Below are positions 62,797 through 64,000 of a stretch of DNA of 64,000 nucleotides, in pieces (position 1 is the first letter of the stretch; the number at the start of each line of letters is the position of its first letter). A program made the translations under genes and the position numbers. The stretch covers positions 453,461-517,460 of the forward strand of contig NZ_JAAAMI010000002.1 of NCBI RefSeq assembly GCF_010500845.1, read 5' to 3'. The notes under the pieces are model-generated. The model was given only the letters and a program-made list of their open reading frames with translations. It ran no database searches and was not told where the DNA came from. The DNA is from Flagellimonas sediminis. Lineage in GTDB: Bacteria > Bacteroidota > Bacteroidia > Flavobacteriales > Flavobacteriaceae.

Positions 62797-63528
62797 ATGA
62801 AATATTTAGTAATTTTTATAGTATTATTTCTTCTTCCAACCTTCGTTTTATCTCAAAATGAAAAAGATGTTTATGAAGCAAAAACTGAGCAAATTAATCC
62901 ACAGAAGATTGATTCGCTTTGCTACGAAATATACTCTCAAAATAATTTGGAAAATCTCGAATATTCATTCAAATATATAGACGATATTGAAAAATGCGAA
63001 AATGTGATAACGACCAATTATTGGGCGAATGACATTAAAGTTAACTTTGTATTTGAAAATGGTAATCTCTCTTATTTAACACCTTCAAAATTCGATGATT
63101 TTAGAAGAAGTTTCTATCAAGAAAAGATATTGAATGTTCTTGTCTATTTAAACGATAAGGAAGTTAAAAGACGTTTCTTTAAAGCAAAATCATCGAAACC
63201 TTTTACATTTTACAAAACAAAAAACTTCATAACCACAACCATTTTTTTTGAAAGATTTGACCGATTTTTAATTTTTGATTATTACTTTCAAAACGATAAA
63301 TTAATAAAGGTTAGCATTAGAGAATTAAATCCTGAATTTCAATGGGATAAAATTAATTATACTGATTTCTACTACAATAATTCAAAAATTGTTTCCCGGA
63401 ATTTCTATCAATCATTAATGGATGGACGATTTTCATTAGACAGAAAAATTAATGACGAAGATTTAATTAAAATATCAACTGACTTATTAGAAAAAATAAA
63501 AACTACGCACAACAATGGCTATAAGTAA
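62797..63528 (+). CDS. Cassette 5: exported hypothetical protein reading into its attC site
   Basis: A 243-residue protein with a signal peptide (residues 1-19, ending FVLSQ). The mature part is rich in aromatic residues and beta strands (VNFVFENGNLSYL, NFITTTIFFERFDRFLIFDYYF in part). No family is recognised. It starts 18 nt after the cassette boundary. Its last eight codons (TTHNNGYK) and stop lie inside attC site 5, so the recombination site encodes the C-terminus and exchange would not alter it, because the crossover is 100 bp further. Confidence 0.7.
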   Translation: MKYLVIFIVLFLLPTFVLSQNEKDVYEAKTEQINPQKIDSLCYEIYSQNNLENLEYSFKYIDDIEKCENVITTNYWANDIKVNFVFENGNLSYLTPSKFDDFRRSFYQEKILNVLVYLNDKEVKRRFFKAKSSKPFTFYKTKNFITTTIFFERFDRFLIFDYYFQNDKLIKVSIRELNPEFQWDKINYTDFYYNNSKIVSRNFYQSLMDGRFSLDRKINDEDLIKISTDLLEKIKTTHNNGYK

Positions 63529-63640
63529 TTGCTTGCTCTCGCCTACTTCTGAAAATCCTCGCGAATTTTCAGTTTGGTGTGTACTTGCAAAGTTTAATGC
63601 TAACCCACGCAACTACTCATAGCCGAGACCGTTACCACAC
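63504..63640 (+). repeat. attC-like site 5
   Basis: A 137-bp site. The left end TACGCACAAC (63504-63513) is the exact reverse complement of the cassette 5 start GTTGTGCGTA. GGCTATAAGTAATTGC (63517-63532) pairs with GCAACTACTCATAGCC (63609-63624). GAGACC (63625-63630) precedes GTTACCACAC. The crossover falls at 63631/63632. About nine of ten bases agree with site 3 over the full length, although the flanking cassettes are unrelated. Confidence 0.85.
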
Positions 63641-63670
63641 ATTTGAGAAAATCTATAACGAAATAAAATT

Positions 63671-63880
63671 ATGGGAATATTTGACTTTTTCAAGACAAAA
63701 CGAAACGAAAAATCTAATCAAAATCCGATTGATGAAACGCAATTGGAATTTATTGAAAAATCTACAAATAATGCTGAACGACTGATTTCTAGTTTCAATA
63801 AAAGACTAGATGATGGATTGGATTATAGCGAATCAAGTTTGACCGTTTTAGACGAGGAGATTTTGAGCTTATTTGGATAG
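63671..63880 (+). CDS. Cassette 6: probably truncated hypothetical protein
   Basis: A 69-residue acidic protein starting MGIFDFFKTKRNEK, with the helical segment STNNAERLISSFNKRLDDGLDYSESSLTVLDEEI. The N-terminus looks like that of a longer soluble protein, and the frame ends abruptly at a TAG followed by GC-richer sequence. No attC-type end (expected to contain TGTGGTAAC) is found after it. It may be the intact N-terminal part of a gene cut by an insertion or deletion at about 63880. Confidence 0.5.
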   Translation: MGIFDFFKTKRNEKSNQNPIDETQLEFIEKSTNNAERLISSFNKRLDDGLDYSESSLTVLDEEILSLFG

Positions 63881-64000
63881 GGCGGTCAATGTATACCACC
63901 TGCGGCGGATGAAAGTGAGCAGTGCAAATCAAGTGCACGAGATCGACTCATTTTGGTGCTGAAGTTAACGTTTATTTTTAATTTTTTTTCTCATTGATTC
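63881..64000. other. Sequence after the array, possibly an insertion-sequence end
   Basis: From 63881 the base composition changes (GGCGGTCAATGTATACCACC and a GC-rich CTGCGGCGG). The GGTCAATGT word recalls the repeated terminal boxes of IS21-family elements in Bacteroidota. No cassette end, open frame or tRNA is visible up to the window end. The identification is tentative because the body of any element would lie outside the window. Confidence 0.25.

Larger units (their letters stand above)
59718..63880 (+). mobile_element. Integron-like array of six gene cassettes
   Basis: Six units in one orientation with boundaries after 59717, 60685, 61328, 62097, 62778 and 63631. Each begins GTT-N7-ATTT. 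The first five end with the reverse complement of their own first 9-10 nt; for example unit 4 opens GTTACCTGTA and closes TACAGGTAAC, and unit 5 opens GTTGTGCGTA and closes TACGCACAAC. Between units lie hairpin sites of 136-139 bp. Genes start 12-60 nt after each boundary, and all are AT-rich. This is attC-type organisation. The sixth unit has no visible end. Confidence 0.85.

Noticed and set aside
61971..63640. Direct repeats that could suggest a CRISPR array
   Set aside because: The units are 136-139 bp, separated by whole genes of 0.6-1 kb, and form hairpins with variable complementary ends. There are no short regular spacers and no cas genes.
63579..63785. 68-codon frame across attC site 5 and cassette 6
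   Set aside because: It begins inside the recombination site and runs in another frame through the better-supported cassette 6 gene with its ATG at 63671.
58195..63880. Genomic island inserted in tRNA-Ser with a duplicated tRNA 3' end
   Set aside because: I find no second copy of the tRNA 3' end downstream within the window, and the upstream relic is a 5' half, not a 3' end.

Overview
The window comes from a member of the Bacteroidota, almost certainly a marine-type Flavobacteriaceae close to Muricauda/Allomuricauda. This rests on protein style (SusD-free but typical flavobacterial enzymes such as FMN-dependent glutamate synthase-like protein, DUF2911, YifB, PxpABC-Nramp), on weak or absent Shine-Dalgarno sites, and on TAnnTTTG-type -7 promoter elements. 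The genus is an inference. The core is moderate GC; the last 5 kb is clearly AT-richer.

Layout. 1-11.9 kb: the 5' end of uvrD, a DsrE-like secreted protein, an M20 amidohydrolase, a membrane-anchored glutamate synthase-like FMN protein, two hypothetical envelope proteins, a patatin-like lipase coupled to an M1 aminopeptidase, recG and a DUF2911/TPR protein. 12.2-26.1 kb is the branched-chain amino acid block: leuCDAB on the plus strand, then gapN, and on the minus strand ilvD-ilvB-methyltransferase-ilvN-ilvC-ilvA. The ilv operon is preceded by a complete, previously unlisted transcription attenuator: an 18-residue leader peptide with a Leu/Val/Ile run, a 7-bp antiterminator that overlaps its stop codon, and a GC-rich terminator with a T tract. 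26.4-30 kb: Nramp transporter-pxpA-pxpB-pxpC (5-oxoproline use). 30-46 kb: housekeeping genes including yifB, a penicillin acylase family protein, pabB-tilS-dsbD and lpdA. 45.7-47.5 kb: an Lrp/AsnC regulator divergent from a PLP-dependent Cys/Met lyase with a palindrome between them. 47.6-58 kb: nhaC, tpx-dgkA, the envelope/cell-division operon ftsK-lolA-lptF/G-like-ribB (with a degenerate GTP cyclohydrolase II half), a KdnA-like aminotransferase and a TauE/SafE permease.

58.1-63.9 kb is the most interesting part. A tRNA-Ser(UGA), preceded by a broken tRNA-Ser relic, is followed by a tyrosine recombinase and then by a six-unit array of gene cassettes in one orientation. The cassettes are separated by five hairpin-forming sites of 136-139 bp. 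Each cassette begins GTT-N7-ATTT and ends with the reverse complement (9-10 nt) of its own first 10 nt, so the paired ends co-vary within a cassette and not across a junction. That is the logic of integron attC sites. The recombinase lacks the additional domain of IntI integrases, has an extra N-terminal domain, and is transcribed towards the array. I read this as an integron-like gene-capture system with a non-IntI recombinase. Cargo includes a zinc-ribbon protein, a DMP19/DUF4375-type protein, and four exported proteins or lipoproteins of unknown function. The last cassette appears cut off at about 63.88 kb, perhaps by an insertion sequence whose body lies outside the window.
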